Of a DNA stretch of 64,000 nucleotides, positions 25,767 through 34,840 are shown piece after piece. Made by a program: the position numbers and the translations under genes. The first letter of the stretch is position 1; each line of letters begins with the position of its first letter. The DNA comes from Parabacteroides sp. An277 (GTDB lineage Bacteria > Bacteroidota > Bacteroidia > Bacteroidales > Tannerellaceae), in assembly GCF_002159645.1 (NCBI RefSeq), contig NZ_NFJB01000002.1, positions 62,001 to 126,000 of the forward strand. Direction: 5' to 3'. The notes beneath the pieces were generated by a model, which was given only the letters and a program-made list of their open reading frames with translations, did no database searches and was not told the DNA's origin.

Positions 25767-26672
25767 TTAATTCTGTGAAAAACGATAGTCTTTAGGAGCC
25801 ACACCTGTGATACGCTTGAATAATAGGCTGAAACGTTGGACGTTCGAGAATCCGAGCCGATGTGCCACCTGTGCCGTGCTATTCTGAGGATTCAACAACA
25901 AACGTTTTGCTTCTTCCAAGACTTTAAGCTGGAAATGTTCATACCAAGTATGTCCGGTTTCGAATTTCAAAAGGTCGGCAAAATAGGCAGACGAAAGGTT
26001 TAATTGCTGTGCCATGCAGGCAATTGTCGGCATCTCGCCTGTTTGTAATTTGTCGGATGCAATATATTCATTGAGGAAACGTTCCATCTTGGTCAGTACT
26101 GTTTTGTTTCGGTCTTCACGGGTAATAAATTGTCTTTCGTAAAAACGCGTACAATAATCAAGCATCAATTCAATATGGCGCGAAAGGATGGTACTCGTAT
26201 GAGCATCTATCGGATGATGCAATTCCTCCTCAATATTCTCCAGACAACAGGTAATGGTTCCGGTCTCTCGTTGTGAAAGATGTAATGCCTCTTCCTTTCG
26301 ATAAGAAAAGAACGTATAGTTTTGGATATGATTCTTTAGCGTAGTACGATACAATAAATCTGGATGAAATGCCAACAACCACCCCTTGTTAGGAAGCGTA
26401 TTGGTTGCGCTCATCCGAAAGATTTCATCCGGACGAAGGAATACCATCGTCGCATTCGAAAAGTCGTAATACTTCCGTCCGCAACAACCACATCCATCCG
26501 GGCAATCCTCTATTAACAAGATAGCATAAAACTCAAACCTCACCGCATTGCCTTCCACCTCCGGACTTTCCAAATTAATCAAGCTCACCAATGGATGAAG
26601 CGTTTGGCTTCCCAAGCACCGATTACATTCACATACGGTCTTAATGTCCAACGTTTTCTGCTTATTTCCCAT
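25767..26672 (-). CDS. AraC family regulator with cysteine-rich N-domain
   Basis: A 301-residue transcription factor: an N-terminal cupin-like sensor domain and a C-terminal AraC domain (MAQQLNLSSAYFADLLKFET, TAQVAHRLGFSNVQRFSLLFKR, GVAPKDYRFSQN). It has seven cysteines in two clusters, CxCxxC at residues 14-19 and CPDGCGCC at 57-64, which its neighbour lacks. This looks like a metal or redox sensing site, an inference. It lies 33 nt downstream of a second AraC gene and is probably co-transcribed with it. No target operon is adjacent. Confidence 0.9.
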   Translation of the reverse strand: MGNKQKTLDIKTVCECNRCLGSQTLHPLVSLINLESPEVEGNAVRFEFYAILLIEDCPDGCGCCGRKYYDFSNATMVFLRPDEIFRMSATNTLPNKGWLLAFHPDLLYRTTLKNHIQNYTFFSYRKEEALHLSQRETGTITCCLENIEEELHHPIDAHTSTILSRHIELMLDYCTRFYERQFITREDRNKTVLTKMERFLNEYIASDKLQTGEMPTIACMAQQLNLSSAYFADLLKFETGHTWYEHFQLKVLEEAKRLLLNPQNSTAQVAHRLGFSNVQRFSLLFKRITGVAPKDYRFSQN

Positions 26673-26705
26673 TTTCCCTTTCCTCCTTTTTCCGCCCGGG
26701 AAACT

Positions 26706-27608
26706 TTATCCTATTTGTATCCGATAGGCATTCGGCGTACATCCCATGCGCTTCTTAAACAAGCGACAGAAATGTTGCGGATATTGAAAGCCCAACTCGT
26801 AAGCTATCTGGCTAATGGTCTCGTTTGTATCCGCAATACGCTCTTTCGCACGTTCGATTACCTTTTCTTGGATATACTCCTGAGGCGATTTCCCGGTCTC
26901 TTTCTTAAACATATCGCCAAAATAGTTGGCAGAAAGACAAAGTTTATCTGCCATATAACGAACCGAAGGAAGTCCTTCGCGCTCGGCGATACCCTCCTCG
27001 AAATAACTATCCAAGAGACTTTCAAATCGTGTCAATACATCATGATTTCCTTTCGTGCGTGTTTCAAATTGCCTTTCATAGAACCGCATGCAATAACCCA
27101 GCAAGAGTTCGATATGAATCGTCAGAAGCTTTTTACTATGTTTATCTACGCCATGCTCCAATTCACCTCGGACAATGTCCAGGCATTCTAAGAAAGTCTC
27201 CCGTTCTTTCTCCGAAAGGTGTAACGCTTCGTTCACTTTATACGAAAAGAACGTGTACCGTTTGATGTTTCGCCCTAATTCCGTTCCCAACAAAAGATCC
27301 GGATGAAAAAGAATGCCATAAGCATTCGTTGCAGGATGCCCCATAGTTCGCGTCGTTGTAGCGGTTTGCCCAGGAGCAAAACAGACAATCGTCCCCGCCT
27401 CAAAATCATACGCCTGTCGCCCATATTGAATGTCGCACGCCTTTTCCAACTTGAGGAAGATGGCATAAAGCCCATAACGCAGGCGAATCGTATCCACATC
27501 GCGCGTCGCTTGGTTCAGATTCACCACGCTTACCAACGGATGCAACGTCTCCAATCCATAGAGCTCGTTGTATGTATGTACGCTATTCAGTTCAAGTATC
27601 TTCTCCAT
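26706..27608 (-). CDS. AraC family regulator
   Basis: A 300-residue paralogue of the following gene. Sensor-domain landmarks LETLHPLVSVVNL, YGRQAYDFEAGTIVCFAPGQ and LLFHPDLLLG are shared with many Bacteroidetes AraC proteins. The DNA-binding part is MADKLCLSANYFGDMFKKET followed by ISQIAYELGFQYPQHFCRLF. It has its own -7 box at 27629-27636. The effector is unknown. Confidence 0.9.
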   Translation of the reverse strand: MEKILELNSVHTYNELYGLETLHPLVSVVNLNQATRDVDTIRLRYGLYAIFLKLEKACDIQYGRQAYDFEAGTIVCFAPGQTATTTRTMGHPATNAYGILFHPDLLLGTELGRNIKRYTFFSYKVNEALHLSEKERETFLECLDIVRGELEHGVDKHSKKLLTIHIELLLGYCMRFYERQFETRTKGNHDVLTRFESLLDSYFEEGIAEREGLPSVRYMADKLCLSANYFGDMFKKETGKSPQEYIQEKVIERAKERIADTNETISQIAYELGFQYPQHFCRLFKKRMGCTPNAYRIQIG

Positions 27609-27628
27609 TGCTTACCCGTATTTCGACA

Positions 27629-27636
27629 CAAAGGTA
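27629..27636 (-). promoter_or_regulatory. -7 box of the tandem AraC genes
   Basis: Reverse complement TACCTTTG, 20 nt before the ATG. Confidence 0.65.
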
Positions 27637-27724
27637 AACGATAAATCGATTCCCTCCATAATATAAATTACGGGAAACTATACCCTATTTACAGATTAGG
27701 CTATTGGCTACATGCTTACACGCC

Positions 27725-28363
27725 TTAATTCTTGCGAAAGAAATAACCGATCGAAAAGGTAACGTTGTTTTGGAACAGGGTAGATTCCCCTTCGCGTTTC
27801 ACTGTCCGTCGATCCAACAAACCTGTCAGGTTCTGAATGGTAAAGAAAAAGCGTTTGTATTCCACGCTCATACCCGCACTGATACCGAAATCAAACGTCC
27901 TAAGGTTCGGTTCTTTCTCACTTCCGAAGTCGATATCCGTACTCACGTTCGTCTCTTCCGTCTTCATCTTTCCAAACAAAGAGAAATCGAACGCCGGTCC
28001 TACGAACACAGATAGACGTATATCCGACAAATAGAACGTATAAGCTACGTTCACCGGTACTTGTATGGAATAATAGGAATATTTGTTGTGGGCATTCATT
28101 CCCGCTTCCGTCTGATAGGAAAAATAATCGCCACCTTGGTTGACGAAAGCTATTTCCGGACGAAGCGACAACCCTTTGTAAAGAGGCACTTCCATTAGCC
28201 CTGCTACACTAAATCCGAAGCGCCCACCCGATTCATAATCTTTTTCAATCTTCTGCACCAATGAAGAATAAGCACCTCCTGCCCGCACACCGAATTCTAC
28301 TTGCGAGAAAGCTGAAACGGTTGCCAGCACACACATCATACATATATAAAACAGTCTTTTCAT
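27725..28363 (-). CDS. Outer-membrane beta-barrel protein (OmpW/porin-like family)
   Basis: A 212-residue protein with a signal peptide MKRLFYICMMCVLATVSAFS and a barrel of alternating beta strands (VEFGVRAGGAYSSLV, LRPEIAFVNQGGDYFSY, YYSIQVPVNVAYTFYL), ending in an aromatic-flanked strand FSIGYFFRKN. It fits the PF13568-type outer-membrane barrel family. The ATG at 28363 is preferred over one 57 nt upstream because it opens directly with the signal peptide and lies 22 nt after a -7 box. Confidence 0.85.
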   Translation of the reverse strand: MKRLFYICMMCVLATVSAFSQVEFGVRAGGAYSSLVQKIEKDYESGGRFGFSVAGLMEVPLYKGLSLRPEIAFVNQGGDYFSYQTEAGMNAHNKYSYYSIQVPVNVAYTFYLSDIRLSVFVGPAFDFSLFGKMKTEETNVSTDIDFGSEKEPNLRTFDFGISAGMSVEYKRFFFTIQNLTGLLDRRTVKREGESTLFQNNVTFSIGYFFRKN

Positions 28364-28385
28364 AGGCGCCTGTATTTCGTTGGGG

Positions 28386-28393
28386 CAAAGGTA
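28386..28393 (-). promoter_or_regulatory. -7 box of the outer-membrane barrel gene
   Basis: Reverse complement TACCTTTG. It makes the ATG at 28363 the natural start. Confidence 0.65.
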
Positions 28394-28599
28394 AGGATTA
28401 TAGGTGAAACAAAAACACAATTCCTCCCTCTTTTTTCAACAACCTTTTGAAAACATTTCCTTTTTGGTGGAAAAGAACGTTGATAAAGCGGTTGAAAAGT
28501 CGGTGGATAAACCCTGGAAAGCCAAGGAATGTAAAAAAACCGCCTATGCAAACCTCTTTTCCTCCGAAGAAAAATTTCATTGTAAACGAACATTCTTTC

Positions 28600-28682
28600 A
28601 CGTATCGCCGATATTTGTGTATCTTCAGCCTAAAGATATACAAATATCGTCGATATTTATACAAACATCGACGATATTTGAA
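28600..28682. repeat. CGATATTTG palindrome array, ~21-bp phase
   Basis: GATATTT occurs at 28610, 28652 and 28673 (spacings 42 and 21), with a degraded unit between the first two. Palindromes include AATATCGTCGATATT. The rest of 28394-28840 holds overlapping short open frames on both strands, including a short 12-bp repeat (gttgataaagcg, ggttgaaaagtc) near 28478-28515; no real gene is recognised there. Confidence 0.6.
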
Positions 28683-28840
28683 GAAAAGGAAGTTAATTTC
28701 CAATGTTTTCTTCGGTACAAAAAAGAAAAAAGAGAGCGGCCAACGCAAGATTAGGTTCTAGTCAAATATGAAGAAGTAGGGATAATATGATAACAAACTG
28801 TCCAATCTGCCTGGCCCTCTCTTATATAACAATTACAACG

Positions 28841-30208
28841 TCACCTTTCCCTTCCGCCGCCCAAAGCCTGGTAAAGATTGACACGACTTTGCAATTCGGC
28901 AAAACGATTGGCTACTTGCTCCAATTCTGCACCGAGCAACGTCTGGCGGGCGGTTAATACTTCCAAATAAGTATGGGTACCATGCTCCATGAGAAGCGAG
29001 GTACTTCGCTCGGCCCGACGTAATGCCTCCACCTGTTTCTCGTAGAGGTTCGCCTTATTCCGGCTGATTTGATAGGCCGTGAGGGCATCATTCACCTCTG
29101 TTCCCGCATTCAGCAACGCTTGTTGGAAACTAAGTTCTGCTTCCTCCTGTTGCGCTTTGGCAATCTTTAAATTAGCTATATTCTGCCCACGATTAAAGAG
29201 AGGTTGGGTAAGCGCCCCGATAGCCGAAACAAGGAACTTTCCAGGATTGACAATCATCGAACCGGCTTCATTCGTCCAACCCGCACTTCCGCTCAACGTA
29301 ATTGAAGGATAAAAATTGGAACGTGCTTGGTTTGTGGCATAGAAAGCGGCCTCCAACGCATGCTCGGCCGAGCGGACATCCGGACGATTGGCTAATAACT
29401 GAAGTGGAATACCTACGGAGAAATCCTCCGGCATCGCCTGCTCGGAGAGTTTGCCTCGCTCATACCGGCGAGGCGTTTCAGCCAGAAGAAGCGCCAAACT
29501 ATTCTCCGCTTGGTTGATTTGTTCTTCCAAATCAAGCACGGAAGCTTGCACACTATAACAAGTAGCCTCCATTTGCGAGACGCCAGCCTCATCATATTGT
29601 CCGGCATTCATGAGAGCACGAGCCGAAACAACCGTCTCTTCCCAACTCTTGGCTGTTTGTTTGGATAAAGCCAATTGTTCGTCCAACATCAATAAAGTAT
29701 AATATGTATTCGCTATACTGGCAATGAGTTGTGTCCGTACGGCTTGTCGATAGTCTTCACTTTGTGCATAAAGTGCTTGCGATTGTTTCTTGGCATTGCG
29801 CATCCGACCGAAGATATCCAACTCCCAGCTGGCGGTAACCGGTACGGAATAAGTCCACGTTGCCTTAGCTCCATCAAAGCTACTCGTACCCCCCTGAGGG
29901 GAGAAGGCAAAAGAGGGAAGGAATGCCAATTTCGCAGACAAGAGTGTGGCTTCCGCCTCCTTTACTCGAAGTTGAGCTGCACGGTAATCCGTATTATGTT
30001 CCAACCCTTGTTGTATGAGCGATTGCAGATAAGGGTCGGTAAAAAGATTACGCCAATCCATATTACCTAAGTTGTGAATCGTATCTGTCACCTCTACCTG
30101 ATTACCATATAAATCCTCAGGAACATCCGTAACGGACGTATAGCGATTATAGATGCCGCAACTACTCAAAAGAACCGTTGCAACGGCTGTTATAATATAT
30201 CGTTTCAT
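28841..30208 (-). CDS. TolC-family outer-membrane efflux lipoprotein (NodT/OprM type)
   Basis: A 455-residue outer-membrane channel subunit with lipobox VLLSSC (Cys17). The family landmarks are WRNLFTDPYLQSLIQQGLEH, the alpha-barrel helices with RVKEAEATLLSAKLAFLPSF, the duplicated half starting LLANRPDVRSAEHALEAA, and the C-terminal NLYQALGGG. It lies 12 nt after the RND pump gene, completing a three-gene tripartite efflux operon. Confidence 0.95.
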   Translation of the reverse strand: MKRYIITAVATVLLSSCGIYNRYTSVTDVPEDLYGNQVEVTDTIHNLGNMDWRNLFTDPYLQSLIQQGLEHNTDYRAAQLRVKEAEATLLSAKLAFLPSFAFSPQGGTSSFDGAKATWTYSVPVTASWELDIFGRMRNAKKQSQALYAQSEDYRQAVRTQLIASIANTYYTLLMLDEQLALSKQTAKSWEETVVSARALMNAGQYDEAGVSQMEATCYSVQASVLDLEEQINQAENSLALLLAETPRRYERGKLSEQAMPEDFSVGIPLQLLANRPDVRSAEHALEAAFYATNQARSNFYPSITLSGSAGWTNEAGSMIVNPGKFLVSAIGALTQPLFNRGQNIANLKIAKAQQEEAELSFQQALLNAGTEVNDALTAYQISRNKANLYEKQVEALRRAERSTSLLMEHGTHTYLEVLTARQTLLGAELEQVANRFAELQSRVNLYQALGGGRER

Positions 30209-30220
30209 TGTGTATATACT

Positions 30221-33200
30221 TTAATTTTTATTTTGCTGAAGTGCATTCTTTTCCTCGTCATTGCGTTGAGCTTCTAATTGCACTTGCGGATTGGGTTCAA
30301 TCGACATCGGTTTACGAAGCTTCTCTTGCAAATATTCGAAGATAATGTAAAATACAGGCGTTACAAAGAGCAAGGCAATCGTCCCTACAACCATACCGCC
30401 AATGACACCTGTCGCCAACGAACCATTACCATTAGCCCCTGCCCCGCTGGAGAACATCAAAGGAAGCATACCGAATACCATACAGAGTACGGTCATCAGA
30501 ATAGGACGCAAGCGGGCTTGGGCTGCTGTATAAGCGGATGTCACAATCCCCATTCCGCGACGTCGACGCTCGACAGCATATTCCGTAATCAAGATGGCTG
30601 TCTTGGCCAACAAACCGATCAACATAATCATACCTGTTTGCAGGTAGATGTTGTTCTCCAATCCGAAGAAACGGGCAAAGAGGAACGACCCCATCAAGCC
30701 GAACGGGACAGAGAAGATGACTGCCAGCGGAATCAGGAAACTCTCATATAAGCAAACCATAATCAAGAATACCAATACGATACAGATGGCATAGACAAAC
30801 ACCGTTTGTGCCCCGCCGCTCGAAGCCTCCTCACGCGCCATGCCACCATATTCATAACCATAACCGGATGGCAATACCTGTGCGGCTACCTCTTGGATGG
30901 CTTGTTGGGCTTGCCCAGATGAGTAACCTTCTGCCGGATTCACGTTGACCGTAATGGAACTATACAAGTTGAAACGGGTGGCGATTTCTGCACCCATCGT
31001 CTCTTTCAAGGTCACGAATTGGCTGATAGGCGCCATCTCCTCGCCGTTGCGTACAAACATATTGTCCAGGGCATGTTGGTCTAAACGATATTCGGGTGAA
31101 GCTTGTAACATCACGCGGTACACTTTACCGAACTGGTTATAATTCGACACGTACGAACCTCCGCAATACGACCCTAATGCACTCAATACATCGGTAGGCG
31201 AAACACCGGCCCGCTTGCATTTGGCAGCATCGACCTCAACCGCTATCTGCGGGAAGTTCATCGCATACGTGGTGTAAGCCATTGCTACTTCCGGCCGCTG
31301 GTTCAGCGCACCGACAAACTGCATCACACTTTGATAAAAGGTTGACATATCACCTCCCGTTTTATCCTGCATATTCAACTCAATACTATTACCCATACCA
31401 TACCCCGGAATCATCGCAGGTTGGAAACAGAAGATACTTGCCTCCTTGATTTGGGCGAACCGGGCATTAAGACGTGCCATGACAGCATCAGCGTTGTGTT
31501 CATCCCCTTTACGGTCTTTCCAATCCTTCAATTTAATAATAATGGTACCATAAGACGTACCTTGCCCGGACAACAAGCCATAACCCGCTACGCTACTAAA
31601 ATGGTCTACTTCCGGCGTATCTTCAATAATCTGGTTCACTTGCTTCACCACCTTCTGCGTTTCTACCAAGGTGTTACCCGGCGAAGTACCGACATTCACC
31701 ATAATCGTACCCATATCCTCTTGCGGTACAAGTCCTGTTTTCGTAGTCCGCATGAGTACCACCAAAAGGATAATAGCGATAGCCAAAGAGGCCCAAACCA
31801 ACCAACGGTGATGGAAAACGAACATCAAGCCTTTCTTATATTTACCTAATATCGCATTAAAAGAGGCATTGTAGGCGGCACGTACGCGTCCGTTGAAGCT
31901 TTTCTCGCTCTTTGTCCCGTCGGATGGCCTCATCATAATCGCGCATAACGCCGGACACAACGTCATCGCCGAGATAAGCGAGATACCTACCGCCGTCGCC
32001 ATCGTAATACCGAACTGCGTGTAAAATACGCCCGACGTCCCGCCCATAAAGCAGACCGGAATAAACACCGCCATAAAGACAATCGAACAAGTGATAACCG
32101 CCATCGACACATCCGCCATGCCATCTTTAGCGGCCTGATAGGGGGATTGATAACCTATATCGTATTTGGCCTGCACGGCCTCCACCACGATAATCGCATC
32201 GTCCACCACGATACCGATAGCCAACACGAGGGCAAACAACGTCAAGATATTCAAACTAAATCCTGCGGCTACCAAACAAGAGAACGTACCTACCAACGAC
32301 ACGATAATGGATATAGAAGGTATCACCGTACTCTTCAAGTCGTGCAGGAAGAAATACACCACGAGAATCACCAAGATAACCGCAATCACCAAGGTCTCTA
32401 CCACATTGTGGATAGAGGCGAACAGGAAGTCGTTCGTGCTCATCATCTGTACAAACTCCAATCCCTCGGGCAGGTTTTCGCTCATTTCTTCCAGCTTGGC
32501 GGTAATGGCGGCATTCACCGCTGTCGCGTTACTCCCCGCCACTTGGAAGACCATGAATGTCACACCGGGCTTCTGGTCTACTTCGCCATGGAAACCGTAC
32601 GACTCTCGGCCTAATTCCACCTCAGCAATATCCTTCAGGCGAAGCACGGACCCATCTTCATTCGCACGTACAACCATGTTACTGAACTCCGTCATGTCCT
32701 TCAGGCGTCCGTGATATTTCATCGTATATTGAAACACGTTGGGCGAACTTTCACCCAGCGAACCGGTCGGCGCTTCGAGGTTCTGTTCGGCCAATACCGC
32801 CGTAATATCCGACGGTTGCAAGCCATACTGCGCCATCCGTTCCGGGTTAAGCCAGATACGCATACTATACGTATCGCCTAATTCCTGCACATCGCCTACC
32901 CCCTGAATACGTTTGATTTCAGGAATTACATTAATGTCCAGATAATTGGCAATGAAGTTCTCGTCGTACCGCCCGTCCGGGCTGGTCAAGGAGTTGATTT
33001 GCAAGAAGCTGGTCTGCCGCTTCATGGTCGTGACGCCGATTTGGGTCACCTCAGAGGGCAATAATCCTTCCGCCATGCTGACGCGGTTCTGCACATTGAC
33101 AGCCGCCATATCCGGATCGGTGCCTTGATTAAAATAGACGGTAATGGTGGCAGAACCCGTATTCGTCGCCGTAGAGCTGATATACATCATGTTCTCCACG

Positions 33201-33424
33201 CCGTTGATGCTCTCTTCCAGCGGCATGATGACACTGTTCATGACGGCATCCGCATCCGCACCCGTATAGGTAGCAGATACTTGCACCGTAGGCGGCGCAA
33301 TGTCCGGATATTGCTCCACCGGCAAACTGAGGAGCGAAATGATGCCGACTATCAAAATCAGAATGGAGATGGCAAAAGCCGCCATCGGTCTTTTAATAAA
33401 TATATTAGCCTTCATATCATTCAT
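30221..33424 (-). CDS. RND efflux pump inner-membrane subunit (HAE1/AcrB family)
   Basis: A 1067-residue proton-driven drug exporter. It has the N-terminal helix FIKRPMAAFAISILILIVGI, the TM4 proton-relay stretch LAIGIVVDDAIIVVE with paired Asp residues, two large periplasmic loops (NVQNRVSMAEGLLPSEV) and a second 6-TM half (QTGMIMLIGLLAKTAILITEYA). Length is normal. The start could be ATG 33424 or the ATG at 33415 (MKANIFIKRP). A 22-bp palindrome array fills the unusually long gap to the upstream adaptor gene. Substrates are not predictable. Confidence 0.96.
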   Translation of the reverse strand: MNDMKANIFIKRPMAAFAISILILIVGIISLLSLPVEQYPDIAPPTVQVSATYTGADADAVMNSVIMPLEESINGVENMMYISSTATNTGSATITVYFNQGTDPDMAAVNVQNRVSMAEGLLPSEVTQIGVTTMKRQTSFLQINSLTSPDGRYDENFIANYLDINVIPEIKRIQGVGDVQELGDTYSMRIWLNPERMAQYGLQPSDITAVLAEQNLEAPTGSLGESSPNVFQYTMKYHGRLKDMTEFSNMVVRANEDGSVLRLKDIAEVELGRESYGFHGEVDQKPGVTFMVFQVAGSNATAVNAAITAKLEEMSENLPEGLEFVQMMSTNDFLFASIHNVVETLVIAVILVILVVYFFLHDLKSTVIPSISIIVSLVGTFSCLVAAGFSLNILTLFALVLAIGIVVDDAIIVVEAVQAKYDIGYQSPYQAAKDGMADVSMAVITCSIVFMAVFIPVCFMGGTSGVFYTQFGITMATAVGISLISAMTLCPALCAIMMRPSDGTKSEKSFNGRVRAAYNASFNAILGKYKKGLMFVFHHRWLVWASLAIAIILLVVLMRTTKTGLVPQEDMGTIMVNVGTSPGNTLVETQKVVKQVNQIIEDTPEVDHFSSVAGYGLLSGQGTSYGTIIIKLKDWKDRKGDEHNADAVMARLNARFAQIKEASIFCFQPAMIPGYGMGNSIELNMQDKTGGDMSTFYQSVMQFVGALNQRPEVAMAYTTYAMNFPQIAVEVDAAKCKRAGVSPTDVLSALGSYCGGSYVSNYNQFGKVYRVMLQASPEYRLDQHALDNMFVRNGEEMAPISQFVTLKETMGAEIATRFNLYSSITVNVNPAEGYSSGQAQQAIQEVAAQVLPSGYGYEYGGMAREEASSGGAQTVFVYAICIVLVFLIMVCLYESFLIPLAVIFSVPFGLMGSFLFARFFGLENNIYLQTGMIMLIGLLAKTAILITEYAVERRRRGMGIVTSAYTAAQARLRPILMTVLCMVFGMLPLMFSSGAGANGNGSLATGVIGGMVVGTIALLFVTPVFYIIFEYLQEKLRKPMSIEPNPQVQLEAQRNDEEKNALQQNKN

Positions 33425-33482
33425 TATTTAGGGTGATACATCTTATCGTGCGAGACTTGGCCGATAGGTCGTAAGAGGAATC

Positions 33483-33566
33483 GTATTCAACATTGAATAC
33501 AAAATTATTCCACGTTGAATATTTATTTATTCCACATTGAATACGCGCGTATCTCACGTTGAATAG
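33483..33566. repeat. TTGAATA palindrome array inside the RND operon, exact 22-bp period
   Basis: TTGAATA occurs at 33493, 33515, 33537 and 33559, exactly 22 bp apart. Each is preceded by the opposite arm TATTC or a near copy; the first unit, GTATTCAACATTGAATAC, is an 18-bp hyphenated palindrome. The array lies between the adaptor stop and the pump start, so it would be transcribed. Confidence 0.85.
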
Positions 33567-33595
33567 GAAGCATCCCACGAGGTAGCGGACAAGCG

Positions 33596-34708
33596 TCACT
33601 TTACCGGTTGGCCCTCCCGCACCAGACCAGCACCTTTGGCTACAATCTCGTCTCCCACGGCCAATCCGCCGGTCACGACATAAGTACGGCCATCATCTAT
33701 ATCGGCCACCGTAATCAACGTAGACACCGCCTTGCCATCTACCACCTTATATACTAACACCTTGTCTTGCTGCTTCACGGTCGCTTCTTGCGGGATGACG
33801 ATGCAATCCTCATACGTGCTGGGTAGAATAACATGCCCGGAAGCCCCGCTGTGCAAAAGACGAGTAGGGTTGGGAAAGACGGCGCGGATGCTTACCGTCC
33901 CCGTCTGTCGGTCGATGACGCCACTGATGCTCTCAATCCGCCCCTTCTCTTCATAGAGCGACTGGTCATTCAGTTGCAACTGGATGTCGGGCATCTGCAT
34001 GAGCGCGCTGTCCAACGTCCCGTATTGGCGCACCAGGGATAGGAGCTGATTCTCGGTCATCGAAAAGTACACATACATCGAGGAATTATCCGAAATCGTA
34101 GTCAGAGGTTGCGGGATGCTGGCACTCACCAACGCCCCGACGCGATAAGGGAGCGTACCCACCACGCCCGCACTTGGACTCTTTACGACCGTATAAGAAA
34201 GATTATTACGCGCATTCACCTCTTGCGCTTCGGCCTGAGCCAGCCCGGCTTGCGCGGTGAGGTAGCTGTTCTCGGAGGTACGCAGCGTATAATCCGACAC
34301 CACGTTTTGCGCACGCAGTTCCTTGTTGCTTTCGTAGGTCAGTTTGGCGGTTGCCAGGCTTGCCTTTGCCGACTTCACATTGGCTTCGGCCGTATTCAAC
34401 GCAGCCTGGTAAGGGACTTGGTCTATAATGAACAAAGTTTGTCCTTTCTGTACTTTTTCACCTTCTGCTACACAAAGTTCCTGAATGGTTCCAGAGACTT
34501 GCGGATAAATATCGATATCCTGCCGTCCACGAATCGTAGCCGAATAGGCCGTAGTCAATGCCTTATCGGATGTAATCACTTTCATGGTCTCATAATTCCC
34601 CATAGAGACTTGTGATTCAGTAGACTTACCACACGACATCAACCACATCATGCAACTGACAAACCCCATCAGTTGCCACCATTTTTTACAATTGTCTGTT
34701 GTTATCAT
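33596..34708 (-). CDS. RND efflux periplasmic adaptor subunit (MFP)
   Basis: A 370-residue membrane-fusion protein with lipobox WLMSC (Cys26). Domains: lipoyl half (IDIYPQVSGTIQELCVAEGE), helical hairpin (NVKSAKASLATAKLTYESNK), second lipoyl half (NARNNLSYTVVKSPSAGVVG) and beta-barrel/membrane-proximal part. The ATG at 34708 is chosen because it opens with the lipoprotein signal and lies 29 nt after a -7 box; the longer frame has no signal. It is the first gene of the efflux operon and is divergent from an AraC gene. Confidence 0.94.
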   Translation of the reverse strand: MITTDNCKKWWQLMGFVSCMMWLMSCGKSTESQVSMGNYETMKVITSDKALTTAYSATIRGRQDIDIYPQVSGTIQELCVAEGEKVQKGQTLFIIDQVPYQAALNTAEANVKSAKASLATAKLTYESNKELRAQNVVSDYTLRTSENSYLTAQAGLAQAEAQEVNARNNLSYTVVKSPSAGVVGTLPYRVGALVSASIPQPLTTISDNSSMYVYFSMTENQLLSLVRQYGTLDSALMQMPDIQLQLNDQSLYEEKGRIESISGVIDRQTGTVSIRAVFPNPTRLLHSGASGHVILPSTYEDCIVIPQEATVKQQDKVLVYKVVDGKAVSTLITVADIDDGRTYVVTGGLAVGDEIVAKGAGLVREGQPVK

Positions 34709-34736
34709 ATCTATATATCTATTTATTAAACCGGGG

Positions 34737-34744
34737 CAAAGGTA
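34737..34744 (-). promoter_or_regulatory. -7 box of the RND efflux operon
   Basis: Reverse complement TACCTTTG. It faces the AraC gene promoter at 34811-34818, so the two share a ~130-bp control region. Confidence 0.7.
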
Positions 34745-34810
34745 GCGGGAATCCACCGAGGAGAAACGGCCTTTTCGTAAAAGGTATTTGTCAATATCGG
34801 AAGTAACCCT

Positions 34811-34818
34811 TATCTTTG
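34811..34818 (+). promoter_or_regulatory. -7 box of the AraC regulator beside the efflux operon
   Basis: TATCTTTG, 23 nt before the ATG at 34841. Confidence 0.65.
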
Positions 34819-34840
34819 CCATCACTAAATGCAAACAAAT

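Noticed and set aside
28398-28761. Three overlapping ~100-116-residue frames between the barrel gene and the efflux operon
   Set aside because: Lys-rich low-complexity translations on both strands of an AT-rich repeat-bearing gap; no coding bias or promoter supports one over the others.
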